Below are positions 18,915 to 28,784 of a stretch of 64,000 nucleotides of DNA, piece after piece. The notes beneath the pieces were generated by a model, which searched no databases, had not been told where the DNA came from, and worked only from the letters and a program-made list of their open reading frames with translations. Source of the DNA: Calothrix sp. PCC 7103 (GTDB lineage Bacteria > Cyanobacteriota > Cyanobacteriia > Cyanobacteriales > Nostocaceae). The stretch is from assembly GCF_000331305.1 (NCBI RefSeq), contig NZ_KB217478.1:8683433-8747432 (forward strand), read 5' to 3'. A program made the translations under genes and the position numbers. Numbering within the stretch: the first letter of the stretch is position 1; each line of letters begins with the position of its first letter.

Positions 18915-19655
18915 ATGCTCGATAAAAATTTCCACATCCAAGTAGCCAGAATTGCTGCCATAATTACGCTCTCGCTGACAGCATACAACGTAATACAGCC
19001 ACCAGTCACAGCAGGTAATTTAAAAATAGCCCAGGCGTCTGCCCAATCCCAAATTAAGAACCTACCAAGACTTACAGGCAAAGCAACTGTAGTTATAAAA
19101 GTCAACAACCAACCCATCACCATTGAATTAGATGGTACTAATGCCCCAATTAGTGCAGGGAACTTTGTAGATTTAGTGCAAAGAAAAGTATACGACGGAC
19201 TAGCATTTCATCGAGTAGTGCGAGAACCACAACCATTTGTAGTGCAAGGTGGAGATCCACAAAGCAAAGACCGCAAATTTCCGGCAGAAAGGTTAGGAAC
19301 AGGTTCATGGATAGACCCAGCAACAAAGAAAGCTCGTTATGTTCCTTTAGAAATAAAACCCACAGGTGCCAAACAGCCTATATACGGTCAAACATTAGAA
19401 AGCGCGGGAATAAATAAAGCGCCAATATTACGTCATAAACGTGGTGCAGTAGCAATGGCACGTTCCAGTGAAGCAAACTCCGCATCATCACAATTTTATT
19501 TTGCCTTAACCGACTTAGCATTTTTAGACGGTAACTACGCAGTGTTTGGATACGTCACCAAAGGAATGAATATAGTAGACAAAATAAAACAAGGAGACAG
19601 AATTCAAACGGCAACAGTAGTCAAAGGAATAGAAAATTTGAAAAAGGCGCCGTAA
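18915..19655 (+). CDS. Exported cyclophilin-type peptidyl-prolyl isomerase
   Basis: This 246-residue protein has an N-terminal signal-like segment (VARIAAIITLSLTAYNVIQP) and a cyclophilin domain from about residue 55. Diagnostic stretches are TIELDGTNAPISAGNFVDL, YDGLAFHRVV (catalytic Arg in FHRV), VQGGDPQS, GAVAMARSSEANSASSQFYF and YAVFGYVTKGM. It catalyses cis-trans isomerisation of X-Pro bonds, here probably in the periplasm or thylakoid lumen. Compared with compact cyclophilins it has a longer loop (PAERLGTGSWIDPATKKARY), usual in cyanobacterial homologues. It converges on the SDR gene with only 9 bases between the stops. Confidence 0.9.
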   Translation: MLDKNFHIQVARIAAIITLSLTAYNVIQPPVTAGNLKIAQASAQSQIKNLPRLTGKATVVIKVNNQPITIELDGTNAPISAGNFVDLVQRKVYDGLAFHRVVREPQPFVVQGGDPQSKDRKFPAERLGTGSWIDPATKKARYVPLEIKPTGAKQPIYGQTLESAGINKAPILRHKRGAVAMARSSEANSASSQFYFALTDLAFLDGNYAVFGYVTKGMNIVDKIKQGDRIQTATVVKGIENLKKAP

Positions 19656-19664
19656 TTTTAACAA

Positions 19665-20441
19665 CTAAGCTTTAAACTGCTTCTCTAAGACACTCACTAA
19701 AGTTCGACGTGGTACAAGTCGTGATAGCTTGGGTATCAAATGACTAGTTAAACCACCACTAACAACTACCGATTCACCTCTTTCTAAACCTTGGAGAGTA
19801 TCTCGAACAACAGTTTCAACTTTAGTAATTTGAGTATTTTTTGCCGCAATAGTAGGTGGAAATTTTGCCGCAGTGAAAAAGTTTGTGTCTATTGGACCAG
19901 GACAAACACACAGAACACGTACACCAAACGTGCGATTTTCTGCCCATAGCGACTCGCTAAAGCTTAGTACAAAAGCTTTGCTTGCGGCATATACTGACAT
20001 ATAAGGTATCGCTTGAAACGCTGCTATTGATGCAATATTGATAATATCACCACTGCGTCGCTGCCGCATCAATGGTAAATATTTGTGTGTCAAATCAACA
20101 AGCGCTAACACATTTAATTGAATCATTTGTATTTGCCGCTCACCATCACGCTTGGCAAAATCTCCATAGTCTCCAAAACCAGCGTTATTGATTAGCGTAT
20201 CAATTGTAATTCCTTGGTTCCTTGTATAATCAAAAACATCTTCCGTCGAACCAGCAGAAGCTAGGTCTTTGACGATAACATCAATTTCAATGTCATGTTT
20301 AGCTTGCAACTCTGATGCTAACTGATGAAGCTTCTCTTCAGAGCGCGCGACAAGTACTAAATTGTTATTACGAGCAGCGAGTTCCTCAGCAAAAGCTTTA
20401 CCAATCCCGCCAGAAGCACCAGTAATTAAAGCTGTCGTCAT
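19665..20441 (-). CDS. Short-chain dehydrogenase/reductase (SDR)
   Basis: The 258-residue classical SDR has the cofactor motif TGASGGIG near residue 7, NNAGFG, a catalytic Ser in INIASIAAF and YAASK (Tyr/Lys). After the active site comes RVLCVCPGPIDTNFF. It should be an NAD(P)H-dependent oxidoreductase of the DltE/SDR_c5 type; a substrate cannot be assigned. The ATG at 20441 gives MTTALITGASG, the normal spacing. Its promoter should lie in the 20442-20729 gap, which otherwise holds only repeats. Confidence 0.9.
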   Translation of the reverse strand: MTTALITGASGGIGKAFAEELAARNNNLVLVARSEEKLHQLASELQAKHDIEIDVIVKDLASAGSTEDVFDYTRNQGITIDTLINNAGFGDYGDFAKRDGERQIQMIQLNVLALVDLTHKYLPLMRQRRSGDIINIASIAAFQAIPYMSVYAASKAFVLSFSESLWAENRTFGVRVLCVCPGPIDTNFFTAAKFPPTIAAKNTQITKVETVVRDTLQGLERGESVVVSGGLTSHLIPKLSRLVPRRTLVSVLEKQFKA

Positions 20442-20516
20442 TATAGTTAATATAAAGTTTTTAATTTACTTTACAAATTTTAGCAATATTTATTTTGTTT
20501 TGTAACTATCCTCAGT

Positions 20517-20552
20517 TATATATCCGACTTTTAATATATATCCGACTTTTAA
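20517..20552. repeat. Perfect 18-bp tandem duplication upstream of the SDR gene
   Basis: The unit tatatatccgacttttaa occurs twice head to tail (20517-20534 and 20535-20552). It lies 76-111 bases upstream of the SDR start on the opposite strand, so it could be a duplicated regulatory site or a slippage product. Confidence 0.7.
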
Positions 20553-20668
20553 CATCATGTGCAAAAAGGCTCGGTAAAACCTAACCCAAGCAACCCAAGT
20601 ATTTAAGAGGTGATACCACTAAGGGAAGTTGCTAATCATATAGCAGTTTGTACAGGAATTGTAAAAAT

Positions 20669-20710
20669 CTTGTGGAATGGGTCTTGTGAAATGGGCATCC
20701 TTACCCGTCC
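20669..20710. repeat. Dispersed repeat, ACGGGxAAGGATGCCCATT family
   Basis: Read on the minus strand this contains GGACGGGTAAGGATGCCCAT followed by TTCACAAGA. A second copy, GAACGGGCAAGGATGCCCAT, lies at 36281-36310 directly after the HEAT lipoprotein stop. Here it sits just beyond the 3' end of the giant kinase gene, so both copies occupy gene ends. Confidence 0.65.
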
Positions 20711-20729
20711 TTCATAACATAAACTTAGT

Positions 20730-23700
20730 TTATAGCGCATGTATGTAACGGTCACGTCCTTGTCGCTTTGCTTCATAAAGAGCTTTATCTGCGGTAGCAA
20801 TTAAGCTTGCTGAGGAGATGCTATTATTTGGGATTACAGTAGCTATTCCCAAGCTAATAGTAACATATTGACTAATATCTGAACAATCATGAGGTAATTT
20901 GGCTTTATGAATTGCTTGCTGAATTGCCTCTGCGATGATAATTGATTCTTCAACACCTGTTGATGGCATAATTACAGCAAATTCTTCTCCACCATAACGA
21001 GCCACCAAATGTGTTGGAAATTTTACCACAGAAACTAATGCTTCGGTGACTTGTTGCAAACAGTGGTCGCCTGATTGATGACCATAAAAGTCGTTGTATT
21101 TTTTAAAATAATCGACATCACATAAAATTAATGATAAGGGTTGCTGCTCAACTTCTAAGCGATTCCATTCTTGCAATAAATACTCGTCAAAACAGTAGCG
21201 ATTAGCTATTTGAGTTAGCTTATCAATTCTAGACAGACGTTGTAATTCTTGATTTACTTTAACTAGTTCTGATTGAGTTGCTTTGAGGATTTCCAATGTT
21301 TGCCTTAACTCTTTAGTTCGCTCTTGAACTTTTTCTTCTAAGTTACGGTTATATTTAGCTAATTCTTCTGTCGCTTCTTGCAAAGCCATATTTTTAGAGG
21401 CAAGCTCTGCTTCTGCTTGCTTACGCTGTGTTATATCTTGAAAAGCTGCGATTGCATAAATTATATTACCTTTGTTGTCAAAAATAGGTGTTGCTGAAAC
21501 CTCTAAAGGAGTAATTTTATCTGGCAAATGTAGTTCAACATCATTAATAGCGGTACTTTCACCATTCAAAGCTCTGATAATAGGAGACTGGTCGTCAGGA
21601 TAATACTTTTCTGTTCCCTGTATGTAAGCTTGGTAAATCTCTGATAATTGAGAATCTGTATCGGAAATGATTCCTTTACCTAGAACTTTTTGTGCAGCTT
21701 GATTCGCATAGCAAGGTTGTCCTTGGGAATTGACTGTAAATATACCTATTGGTAAAGCTTCAAGAAACTGTGCTAACTTTTTCTCACTTTCCCGTAATGC
21801 TTCTTCTGCCTGCTGACGCTCGCATATTTCTGATTGACAATTTTGGTAAAGTTGAGCATTTTTGATTGAAATTGCTGCCTGAGATGATAAAATTTTTAAG
21901 ACTTCTAATCTTTGTGATGTGAAGGCGCCTACAGCAAGATTATTTTCTAGGTAAAGTACACCAAAAAGTGAACCCTGATAAATAATCGGCGTACACAACA
22001 CAGATTTGGGTTTATTTTGAATAATGTATGCATCTTTAGTAAATATTTCCTCGCAAGATGCATCTGCTAAAATTACATCTTCTTTGGTTTTAATTACATA
22101 GTTAATCAAAGAATTCGGCAACTGTTCACTAGTTTCAGCTAGTAGTGATTGGTATAATACGACTTCGGAGGTATCTATAGTACCTTTTGCTTCGATAAAT
22201 AGCTGTTCTTGCTGTTTTAAAATTAGAAACCCAGTTTGGGCGCCTGCATTTTCAATTACTATAGCCATTAATTTTTTTAGTAACCGCTCTAAAACAATTT
22301 CGCTGGCAATAGCTTGAGAAGCTTTAATAATTGTTGTTAAATCTAAAGCATCTGAACTGGTAATATTTTTGGCTAATTTTGAAAAAGTAATGATATGTGA
22401 ATATTTATATTCTAAATTTTTAGCTTTAGCAATGGCTCCCCAGCATATATAATCATAATGTGCTTTAGTCATATAAGTTCGAGCAATTTCTTGGCGCCCT
22501 AAAGCTAAATAAAATTTAGCCGCCAATTCATAAGCTAGCGCTTCTTCTTGGATATACTCATTTTGATGGGCGCCTGCTATTGCACGGTCGTAGTACTCCA
22601 TAGCCGCAAGTGTTTGCCCCAATACTCTAGCCCTTTCAGCTTCTACTAAGTCATATTTGTGCTGATAATTCATGGGAGCATGTTCAGCCCAGTATTTCAT
22701 TTTTTCCTGATTTTTGTCTACTTCGCTTAAATATTCTTGTAAATTATTTATTTGGTCATTTTTGGATTGCAATAAATTATCATAATAATTAGCCAGCAAT
22801 GCTAAAGAATAAAACCAGTTATGCAGAGTGAAAATAATTTCACTTTGAATAAATCCGGAGTATTTCAATGCCGTTTTTGCATGGCTTAAAGAATTTTGAT
22901 ATTCTTCAAAAAGATAACAGAGAAATGATTTATAAAAAAATATATCAAACAGTGAAATTAAATTATTGCTTGACAAAAAATAAGGTACAGCTTCCTCTTC
23001 ATTCAAAAATTCACCAATTAATTTAGTTTTAACAGTAGACTCATTGAGTAAAGTAGCTACTGCCTGAGCGCATATTTTAGTTAAGTAGAGTGGGTGTTGT
23101 TGCTTAAATTTTCTAATAAATTTAATATAAATAGCTTGATTTTCAGCAACTAACTCTAAATGCTTGCCTACAAACAAGAGATGAGAACAGTAAAAATTTG
23201 CAGCATGACACGCAAATTCAATATCTCCCACTTCTAGACCACTTTCAATCGCCTCATATAAAGGATTTATTGTATTTCTAATATGCTCTTTTTTATAAGT
23301 TATATTAACATGAGTTGATAACAATGCTTTTGATTTAAACTCTTTAGCATTTAATATATCTAATATTTTTAGAGATAATTGACCGAGTTGATAAGCAAAA
23401 TTAATATCTGGAACTAGCCAAGCTGTAAGGGCGCCATAAAGTGAATAAGCATAAATAGATGAGGGTGAATTACCGTATCGCCTAGAAAGTTCAACCATTG
23501 TATACAGAATTGGTAAAGCTATTACACTTTCACTAAAACAAGCAGGACCAATAATAATAATTAAAATCTCCATTGCTGCCAACTTGTATGGATTATTCAT
23601 ACGTGGTAGCCTAGACAGTCGCTCAACATCAAGGTTTTCTGGTGGTGATTCTATTAAGGAAATACCCAGCATTTGCAAAACATTCTGCCCAATCTCTAAA

Positions 23701-26261
23701 ATAGTGCCAATTTGATTTTGTGCTAAGTATATTTTAATTTGTAGTTGATAAAATTTGACATTTTCTAGGATATTTTTATTGTTTTTGAGTGCTATTTTAC
23801 ATAAAAGTAAGGCGGTTGTTAAATTAGTGTTTAGATATTCTGCTTCTGATATTTCAACGTAAAAGCTTAAAGTTAATTTGTATTGATTTTGCCAACTATC
23901 AGGGTGCAGTAATTTTAAACCTATATTTAAATAATTAACAGCAGATTCATAAGCTGTCGCGGCTTTAGCTCTTTTACCAGCAATGAGGTTTAATTCAGCT
24001 AACTCATCCTTTGCTATTTGCGTAGTTAGTAACTCAGCACCAAAGTTTAAGTGATTAACTAAAGTAAAAATATTATCTTTTTGTTGTTCTTTTGTAAAAC
24101 TTTTTAGCAGCAATTGACCAATTTTTAAATGAACATTTTTTCTTTCTAATTCTGAAATCAAAGAATAAGCTGCTTGTTGCACTCGGTCATGCAAAAACTT
24201 ATATTCGATTCTAATATTATTGATATTAAAGATGTCTGAAGTGTCTTCAAAAACAATCGGTATTTTATAATTTGAAGATAAAGGTAAAATTAGACCTGCT
24301 TGCAACGCACTCCATAATTGAGCAGCAGTTAAGCTTTCTGATGTTTCATTAACAGTTGCTAAGATATTTAAACTAAATTGGTTGCCGATACACGCTGCCA
24401 ACTTTAAAACTCTTTGTGTGTCCAGTGGCAATTTACGAATATTTCTAGCAATCAGTTCAACAATGCTATATTCAGCTATGCCAAATGCTTGAATCTTTTG
24501 AATATCCCATTGCCAGCTATCTCTAGCTGACTGGTAAACCAGCAAGTTTTCTTTATATAAACTTTTAAGTAACTGAGTTAAGAAAAAAGGATTACCTTGA
24601 GTTTCATAAAAAAGTAACTCTGCTAACATTTTAATTCGCACTTCTATAATAGCTTCATTAAGTGTGTCTGCTATTAGTTCTTGAACATGTGTAAGTAATA
24701 GGGATTTTACGGTAATATTATGGATTGCAATATCTGTTTTACGTAACTTTTCTAGTGTTTGTATTAATGGGTGAGTGGGGTTTACTTCGTTATCTCGATA
24801 GGCGCCAATTATAAATAGGTATTGACTACTATTATCGGCAGTTAAAAGCCAAAGTAATTTTAAAGATGCAGAATCTGCCCACTGTAAATCATCTAGAAAA
24901 ATTACTAAGGGATGTTCTTGTTGACAAAATACATTTACAAATTGCTGAAAAACGCGGTTAAATCGATTTTCTGATTCAACTGCGCCTAGTTTAGGAACAT
25001 CAACCTGCGGCCCAATAACTAACTCAACTTCTGGAATTACATCAATTAGAACTTGACTGTTGTCACCAAGAGCCTCTAGTAATTGGTTTTTCCAAACAGA
25101 AATTTGCCGCTCATTCTCTGTTAATAACTGACGAATTAATTCTTGGAAAGCTTGAATTAAAGCAGAATAAGGTATATCTCGCTTAAATTGGTCAAATTTA
25201 CCTGTAATAAAATATCCTCGCGCGGCAACTATAGGTTTATGAACTTCATTAACAATCGAAGTTTTCCCAATACCTGAGTAACCTGTAACTAGCATCATTT
25301 CTGTTGCTCCGTGGCTAACCCGGTGGAAAGCATCCATCAGCATAGCAACTTCTCGTTCTCTGCCATAGAGCTTTTGCGGTATTGAAAGCTGACTGCCGAC
25401 ATCGCGCTGACCAAGGATAAAATTTTTAATTTCTCCGGTGCTTTCAAGTTGTTGTAAACAAGTTTTTAAATCAAATTTTAATCCAGCCGCACTTTGATAT
25501 CTTTCCTCGGCATTTTTAGCTAAAAGTTTCATTACAATATCTGAAACTGCTTGAGGAGTTTCAACAAGCTCTTGTGGTGGCACTGGTTTTTTGGCAATAT
25601 GACAGTGAACCAACTCTAAAGGATCATGACTTATAAATGGTAACGTCCCTGTAAGCATTTCATATAAAGTCACTCCCAAAGAGTAGAAATCTGTACGATA
25701 ATCAATCGAGCGATTCATTCTCCCTGTTTGTTCAGGCGCCATGTAGGCTAACGTACCTTCTAATAACTTAGGGTTATTGATAGTTGATTTTTCTAAAGAT
25801 AGACGTGAGGAAAAACCGAAATTAGTTAATTTTACTTGTCCTGTTTTAATATTAACAATAAGATTATTAGGCTGAATGTCTTTGTGAATTATTCCAAGCT
25901 TTTCTAAATCTATTAATATAGACGCAACTTCAATCGCAATTACTAAGCATTCAGTAATTGTTAATTGACAATTTTTAATAATGTGACTCAACGGCTGACC
26001 ATCAAAGTTTTCTAAAATTAATGCAAAACCATTCTCATACTTTTCAAGGCCATATGGTTTAACAATGCCTTCAATAGTCAAGTCTTTAATTACTTGATAC
26101 TCGTGCCGCAAACGAGTAATTTCTTCTAATGTCGGATACTCAGATTTAAGCAATTTAATCACTACTGATTCATGTTGCTGCTTAACATTGCTTCGGTAAA
26201 CAACTGTTTCTATACATTCATGAATTTTTTCAATAATTTTGTATTCAAAAATAGCGAGCAT
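20730..26261 (-). CDS. Giant signalling protein: Ser/Thr kinase-like, AAA ATPase, GAF, PAS and GGDEF domains
   Basis: This 1843-residue protein has the HstK-type layout, with a GGDEF output instead of the usual histidine kinase. Order: protein-kinase domain (1-270; HKDIQPNNL loop, APEQTGRMNRSIDYRTDFYS), AAA/signal-transduction ATPase (Walker A GYSGIGKT near 330; LVIFLDDLQWAD), a long helical TPR-like middle (about 700-1300), GAF (about 1340-1480), PAS (about 1495-1600), a coiled coil and a diguanylate cyclase domain with GGEEF near 1757. The kinase magnesium motif DFG is NFG (N147, codon at 25821-25823), so phosphotransfer is doubtful. No RxxD inhibitory site precedes GGEEF. It probably senses ligands through GAF/PAS and makes c-di-GMP. 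It is transcribed alone. Confidence 0.9.
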   Translation of the reverse strand: MLAIFEYKIIEKIHECIETVVYRSNVKQQHESVVIKLLKSEYPTLEEITRLRHEYQVIKDLTIEGIVKPYGLEKYENGFALILENFDGQPLSHIIKNCQLTITECLVIAIEVASILIDLEKLGIIHKDIQPNNLIVNIKTGQVKLTNFGFSSRLSLEKSTINNPKLLEGTLAYMAPEQTGRMNRSIDYRTDFYSLGVTLYEMLTGTLPFISHDPLELVHCHIAKKPVPPQELVETPQAVSDIVMKLLAKNAEERYQSAAGLKFDLKTCLQQLESTGEIKNFILGQRDVGSQLSIPQKLYGREREVAMLMDAFHRVSHGATEMMLVTGYSGIGKTSIVNEVHKPIVAARGYFITGKFDQFKRDIPYSALIQAFQELIRQLLTENERQISVWKNQLLEALGDNSQVLIDVIPEVELVIGPQVDVPKLGAVESENRFNRVFQQFVNVFCQQEHPLVIFLDDLQWADSASLKLLWLLTADNSSQYLFIIGAYRDNEVNPTHPLIQTLEKLRKTDIAIHNITVKSLLLTHVQELIADTLNEAIIEVRIKMLAELLFYETQGNPFFLTQLLKSLYKENLLVYQSARDSWQWDIQKIQAFGIAEYSIVELIARNIRKLPLDTQRVLKLAACIGNQFSLNILATVNETSESLTAAQLWSALQAGLILPLSSNYKIPIVFEDTSDIFNINNIRIEYKFLHDRVQQAAYSLISELERKNVHLKIGQLLLKSFTKEQQKDNIFTLVNHLNFGAELLTTQIAKDELAELNLIAGKRAKAATAYESAVNYLNIGLKLLHPDSWQNQYKLTLSFYVEISEAEYLNTNLTTALLLCKIALKNNKNILENVKFYQLQIKIYLAQNQIGTILEIGQNVLQMLGISLIESPPENLDVERLSRLPRMNNPYKLAAMEILIIIIGPACFSESVIALPILYTMVELSRRYGNSPSSIYAYSLYGALTAWLVPDINFAYQLGQLSLKILDILNAKEFKSKALLSTHVNITYKKEHIRNTINPLYEAIESGLEVGDIEFACHAANFYCSHLLFVGKHLELVAENQAIYIKFIRKFKQQHPLYLTKICAQAVATLLNESTVKTKLIGEFLNEEEAVPYFLSSNNLISLFDIFFYKSFLCYLFEEYQNSLSHAKTALKYSGFIQSEIIFTLHNWFYSLALLANYYDNLLQSKNDQINNLQEYLSEVDKNQEKMKYWAEHAPMNYQHKYDLVEAERARVLGQTLAAMEYYDRAIAGAHQNEYIQEEALAYELAAKFYLALGRQEIARTYMTKAHYDYICWGAIAKAKNLEYKYSHIITFSKLAKNITSSDALDLTTIIKASQAIASEIVLERLLKKLMAIVIENAGAQTGFLILKQQEQLFIEAKGTIDTSEVVLYQSLLAETSEQLPNSLINYVIKTKEDVILADASCEEIFTKDAYIIQNKPKSVLCTPIIYQGSLFGVLYLENNLAVGAFTSQRLEVLKILSSQAAISIKNAQLYQNCQSEICERQQAEEALRESEKKLAQFLEALPIGIFTVNSQGQPCYANQAAQKVLGKGIISDTDSQLSEIYQAYIQGTEKYYPDDQSPIIRALNGESTAINDVELHLPDKITPLEVSATPIFDNKGNIIYAIAAFQDITQRKQAEAELASKNMALQEATEELAKYNRNLEEKVQERTKELRQTLEILKATQSELVKVNQELQRLSRIDKLTQIANRYCFDEYLLQEWNRLEVEQQPLSLILCDVDYFKKYNDFYGHQSGDHCLQQVTEALVSVVKFPTHLVARYGGEEFAVIMPSTGVEESIIIAEAIQQAIHKAKLPHDCSDISQYVTISLGIATVIPNNSISSASLIATADKALYEAKRQGRDRYIHAL

Positions 26262-26411
26262 AATCTATACACTTTATGTCACTTTTATTGCCAGTACAAT
26301 TTTACCTCAAAGTAACAGCCTTGGAGGTAAAATTTTATAAACTTTACCTAGCCATATTATAGGCTAACACTACTATTTTATAGTTATAACACAGTGACTA
26401 GATTTTGAAAC

Positions 26412-28508
26412 TTAGTCAAAATGAGGGTAAATTTCTTGCTCAAATAGATCCTTAATATCTGCATGTTTTTGAGATGCTTCGTGTACTAATTCCTTATAAT
26501 CTTCGCGAACGTTAATGTAATAATTTGCTTGGCGATTCCTAATGGTTGGCAACCAAGCAGTATGCAAGGTGAAGGCAAAATCTATTGAAGGATGGGATAG
26601 TTTGCATTGAGGACCCCTAGATAAATTATTGGCATCAAAGAGCCAAAATTCATTTTTGTTTTCATGCCATACTGTGCAAATAATATAACCATCTGTTGGT
26701 TTTTCACCACCACGACAGGGAATAAACTGGGGTGAAGATGTTATGTGTCCTGAAGGAAATTTATAACGATCAGCTATTGCGAATGCTTCAGAAGATGATG
26801 TATGGAGTCGAAACAAGTAGGCAGGTATTCCCTTATTTGCCAAGTTCAGCACCTTTGCCAGAGGGATTTGCCGATACTTGTAATCTTTGTATGTATCAAC
26901 AATAAACTTTGTCATTAGGTCTTTCCATAACCCCAAAGAACTCCAGTAAATGTCTTCTAAGCGCTCTAAAGGTTGTCCTGTCTTGGGACAGCGATCGGGA
27001 TAAGCGAATAGTTCTACACCCCAAGTACATTCTACGTCAGAAATAACGTGTGACGAGAGGATATTCCCAGTTTCTCCGTTAATTACATAGCGTCCCAAAC
27101 GTCCAATATCTGTTTCACTATTTTCCATACCGTACAAATATGACGGTATAGAATTTTGAGGATTGTAAGCGGAAACATCATACTGTCTAACCCATTCAGC
27201 TACATTCATCCCACAAATATGGGCTGCATTGAGGGTAATATTGCCCTGCGGGTTAGAGTAATCCACTAAGAAATGTGCTGTTTCTAACGGCAATATAACT
27301 TTTTTGACTATAACTTCAACCTCTTGGTCATCATATGCTGGAAATTGTCCTGCTTTCAAGTCAGCACGACGCACAATATAGAGTGTTGAGTCTGCTGAAA
27401 CCTTTCCCTCTAACAAATTTCTGAGTTGTGTTTCAACTTTTTTATTTTCTGGAAAAGGGTTATTGAGTACTTGTTCCAATCCTGTTGTAAAGGATGTATC
27501 CATTAGCACAATATAATCTTTTGTGATGCCAATTTGATGCATACTTTGGTTAATAGGTAAGGGTACACCATCGGGTAGAACTAGCTTCCAGCGTTCTAAG
27601 GCGCCTGTACCATCCCAACAAATTAGATAAACAAAGTTATCAATCTTTAAATTAGTAAGCTTCTCTAGAAATTTGATATAAATTTGTAAACAAGCTTGGA
27701 AAGATTGGGAAAATAAGTCAAAAATATCCTTGAGGAAACTAATTCCTAGGAATGAACAAAGCGCTGTTAACAGTTCATCTAGTTCGTGGGGAAGTTGCTC
27801 AAGATTATAGATAAAAGGAATGGCATCTATAAAATTTGCTAATGACCTACCATAGTTAACAGTGAACATCTGCTGTGTATCAGGGTCAAAAGCAGGATGC
27901 GCTGTACTCAAAAAAGCTGGAAAAGGAGCATTATAACCACTTAATTCAGGTTGCCACTCTTGATTGGCGCCAATGGGAGTTACAACTTCTAGGGTGTTAG
28001 TGTCTATTTCATAAGGACGACCCGCATCGTAAGTAACCAGTAACCGCTCCTTTTCGTCTTGAGAAAACTTCATTGGCAGAAAAGCTGTATTTAGCTGGTT
28101 ACGAACACCCAAAGATAAAGAAAATCTAGTAATACCATGATTACGAAAACGATACTTGTCATACTTTGAGCCATGACGAGTTGCCTTGTCAGCATAGTAA
28201 TCAGGTGGTTTGGTAATGCGTGTGGTTAATTTTACTTTGTCTTGGCAATCAAAATCTAGGCGATAAATCATGCCATCCCCACACAACAGCGAATCTCCAT
28301 TGGCAAAGGGAAGACCCCCAGAATCAACTGTCCCAACGGGAGCTACCATAAAAACATGACCGTGCAAATCACGAGGAAGATTACCGCAAATTTTCATGTG
28401 GATATCTGTAAGTTCGCATCGACTAGCGGTCATGATTGACTCTGGAACTTTAGGACAGGAATTTATATCTTTATTTTTATAATCAATGTAACGTTGTTGA
28501 GACATCAT
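26412..28508 (-). CDS. Carotenoid cleavage oxygenase family protein (RPE65-like)
   Basis: This 698-residue protein shows the seven-bladed non-haem iron dioxygenase pattern: GNLPRDLHGHVFMVAP near the N-terminus and candidate iron-ligand histidines in STAHPAFDP, MHQIGIT and FTLHTAWLP; a further His occurs in NAAHICGMN. These enzymes split carotenoids or apocarotenoids with O2 to give retinal-like products. At about 700 residues it is much longer than the compact cyanobacterial ACO enzymes (about 490), with an insert around 230-290 (hydrophobic, FLGISFLKDIFDLFSQ) that may bind membrane. Cleavage position cannot be read from sequence. The gene is divergent from the orphan at 28785 across 276 bases that hold nothing else I recognise. 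Confidence 0.85.
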   Translation of the reverse strand: MMSQQRYIDYKNKDINSCPKVPESIMTASRCELTDIHMKICGNLPRDLHGHVFMVAPVGTVDSGGLPFANGDSLLCGDGMIYRLDFDCQDKVKLTTRITKPPDYYADKATRHGSKYDKYRFRNHGITRFSLSLGVRNQLNTAFLPMKFSQDEKERLLVTYDAGRPYEIDTNTLEVVTPIGANQEWQPELSGYNAPFPAFLSTAHPAFDPDTQQMFTVNYGRSLANFIDAIPFIYNLEQLPHELDELLTALCSFLGISFLKDIFDLFSQSFQACLQIYIKFLEKLTNLKIDNFVYLICWDGTGALERWKLVLPDGVPLPINQSMHQIGITKDYIVLMDTSFTTGLEQVLNNPFPENKKVETQLRNLLEGKVSADSTLYIVRRADLKAGQFPAYDDQEVEVIVKKVILPLETAHFLVDYSNPQGNITLNAAHICGMNVAEWVRQYDVSAYNPQNSIPSYLYGMENSETDIGRLGRYVINGETGNILSSHVISDVECTWGVELFAYPDRCPKTGQPLERLEDIYWSSLGLWKDLMTKFIVDTYKDYKYRQIPLAKVLNLANKGIPAYLFRLHTSSSEAFAIADRYKFPSGHITSSPQFIPCRGGEKPTDGYIICTVWHENKNEFWLFDANNLSRGPQCKLSHPSIDFAFTLHTAWLPTIRNRQANYYINVREDYKELVHEASQKHADIKDLFEQEIYPHFD

Positions 28509-28784
28509 GATTTGTTAAGATTTTTTGTTAAACAATCACTGCTTGTAGATTAATTTGTTTGTTTTCCTACTCTAACTTCACTGTTCTAATATCTTCATGA
28601 GTGTATCTACTGACAAACTTATCCTTATACTTTTCTTATCTATATTTTGCTTTAGGCAGTTTCTTTAAAAATAGCTAGGATTTATAAATTTTTATTAAAG
28701 TGGGTAATATTTCGACTTGACATACGTGTTTATGCTGAAATATCCGTTAGCATAATCATTAAGATTGATTATTAATACAAAAAA

